The notes beneath the pieces were generated by a model. The model did no database searches. It worked only from the letters and a program-made list of their open reading frames with translations, and was not told where the DNA came from. 64,000 nucleotides of DNA from the NCBI GenBank assembly GCA_012845835.1, contig JABAKD010000007.1, positions 975,992 through 1,039,991 of the forward strand, read 5' to 3'. Position 1 is the stretch's first letter. Each line of letters opens with the position of its first letter. Origin of the DNA: Undaria pinnatifida (Eukaryota; Sar; Phaeophyceae; Laminariales; Alariaceae). Below are positions 62,841 through 64,000 of this stretch, in pieces. The position numbers and the translations under genes are program-made.

Positions 62841-63539
62841 GCCAGCTTCTCTAACAGCCACGGGGATTGTACTTCGGCGGGGAATCTTGATGAAAAAGAG
62901 AAAAAAGCAGCCCAGGCAATGGTTTTGCATCAGAACGGATGTTGTGTATTGACTTATCGCAGGCAACGGCACGCGTAGCGCAAGATTTTGTGATTGGTCT
63001 ATTCTGGCGAACAGCCAACCTCCCTCAGTTGGACAACTTAGCGCGCGACGGTGAGCAACGCTCAAGCCATGTCGGTGTTTCATCTTGTGTCCATAGCCCG
63101 TCGAAGCTTCGGGTATACAGTATTTTTTAGGCGCTCGACGACAGTACCCGCATAGATGAAAATAAGAGTGAGACGGATACCAGGATCACCATGTTCCCTA
63201 ACAACAGCGGAAACTGGTATTAGCAGGTTATGCACCTTCATGCAGAGGGTAAGCAAAATGTCCAGGGAACGGTTTTGGGTTAGAGACGGTGTTTCGTTGT
63301 CAATTCGCAGCTAACGACGCTATAAGAATGTTCGGTTGAGAGGGGTGCAATGTCTAGTCCAGCGAACCGCCAAAAACTCACAAAACGAGATGACAACGTG
63401 CGAAGCTGGCCGACGCCCAAGCTGTGTGGTTCTGTCGCGAGCATCATTCAAAGTGTGGCACCACGCATTGATTATTGTTCGGGTTATCGTGGGGGTATGT
63501 GCCCGTCGTTTATGGTGTAATTGCGGTGCCCCCCCCCGC

Positions 63540-63885
63540 GTGTGTACAATAGAGTAGGACTCACATAGTGGGAGAATGTGAAACATACAAGGAAGAACGG
63601 GATGCGTTAGAGATGAGGAAATTAGACGTATGTGACATGAAGAGTTTGGTAGACTAAAGAGTAGCAAGAAAACGATCGCTACCCTAGGAGATAGATGGTG
63701 GCCGCAGACGGCGAAACAGGACGGGGATAGGATAAGCGCACCGTTTTCATGTAATACATGGAAAAAGCGTAATGAGCGCCGAAATGCTGGAGGTGTCTCT
63801 ACTAGGAATAGGAACGGTGCTCCGTCTCGAAAGGGATGCGTGGTCCATGGTCAAATGGCTGAGGCGAGTAACAAATGAGTACGCT
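63540..63885 (+). pseudogene. LINE-like ORF C-terminus, right family A copy
   Basis: Same segment as 3760-4112, with frameshifts early. It is readable as KKTIATLGDRWWPQTAKQDG, DRISAPFSCNTWKKRN and APSRKGCVVHGQMAEASNK. Here the TGA present before DRWW in the left copy reads GGA (Gly), so that stop arose only in the left copy. Confidence 0.4.
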
Positions 63886-64000
63886 TCCCCCCGTGTGTAT
63901 GTGCGTATGACCCATCGCGAGCCACGCAGCACCGTACGAGCCGCTGGAACTGCACACACGTTGTTGGGGACAAACTACTTGGAATTCGTTCGGGGTTTTG

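Larger units (their letters stand above)
60600..64000 (+). repeat. Family A block, right copy
   Basis: Collinear with 200-4112 and 6105-6214: GATCTTTGCACGA (60604), mirrored units with hairpins (60880-61690), the 80-bp tandem array (62310-62510), a mirrored join near 62675, and the LINE-like end (63540-63880). It lacks the coiled-coil scrap and the LINE+SINE composite. No intact gene. The block runs off the window. Confidence 0.8.

Overview
The window looks like a repeat-dominated chromosomal segment of a eukaryote. It carries a Ty1/copia retroelement, LINE (non-LTR) and tRNA-derived SINE remnants, interstitial CCCTAA-type sequence, many microsatellites and minisatellites, and no bacterial operon structure. 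The organism cannot be fixed from sequence alone. Mixed base composition, a long intronless gene and the repeat load would suit a marine macroalga (red or brown), but that is inference. No rRNA gene, true tRNA gene, CRISPR array or operon was seen.

The one gene I support strongly is an intronless 1347-codon gene on the minus strand (19903-23946). It has a duplicated hydrophobic N-terminus, a long Ala-rich coiled coil with four 56-residue repeats that are almost identical as DNA (168-bp period), and a C-terminal domain of the opioid growth factor receptor (OGFr) conserved-region type. Relics of the same family lie elsewhere: a coiled-coil scrap at 2753-3347, decayed coiled-coil copies at 47.4-51.0 kb and decayed OGFr-domain copies at 51.0-55.9 kb.

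The most striking feature is how the relics are arranged. They occur mostly as mirrored pairs, a plus-strand copy running into a minus-strand copy of the same segment, with a short palindrome at the join. An unrelated repeat family (family A) and a third short segment at 45.7-45.9 kb show the same layout, so the locus could form many long hairpins.

Layout: 1-6.2 kb is a family A block carrying two insertions, the coiled-coil scrap and a 2-kb LINE+SINE composite. 6.2-13.6 kb is non-coding with microsatellites and a SINE. 13.6-15.3 kb holds two sets of direct repeats. 15.8-18.3 kb is a decayed copia pol. A third SINE lies at 19.2 kb, then the OGFr gene. 24.2-26.5 kb holds a possible small gene with decayed tandem copies. 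26.9 kb has a strong hairpin. 28.3-29.4 and 30.7-32.1 kb are old minisatellite arrays. 32.6-47 kb is mostly non-coding with GGGTC/GGCTC pentamer arrays, foldbacks and two MITE-like palindromes. 47.4-55.9 kb is the mirrored relic cluster. 56-58 kb holds family A fragments, 58.7 kb a possible small gene, and 60-64 kb a second family A block collinear with 1-6.2 kb that lacks both insertions.
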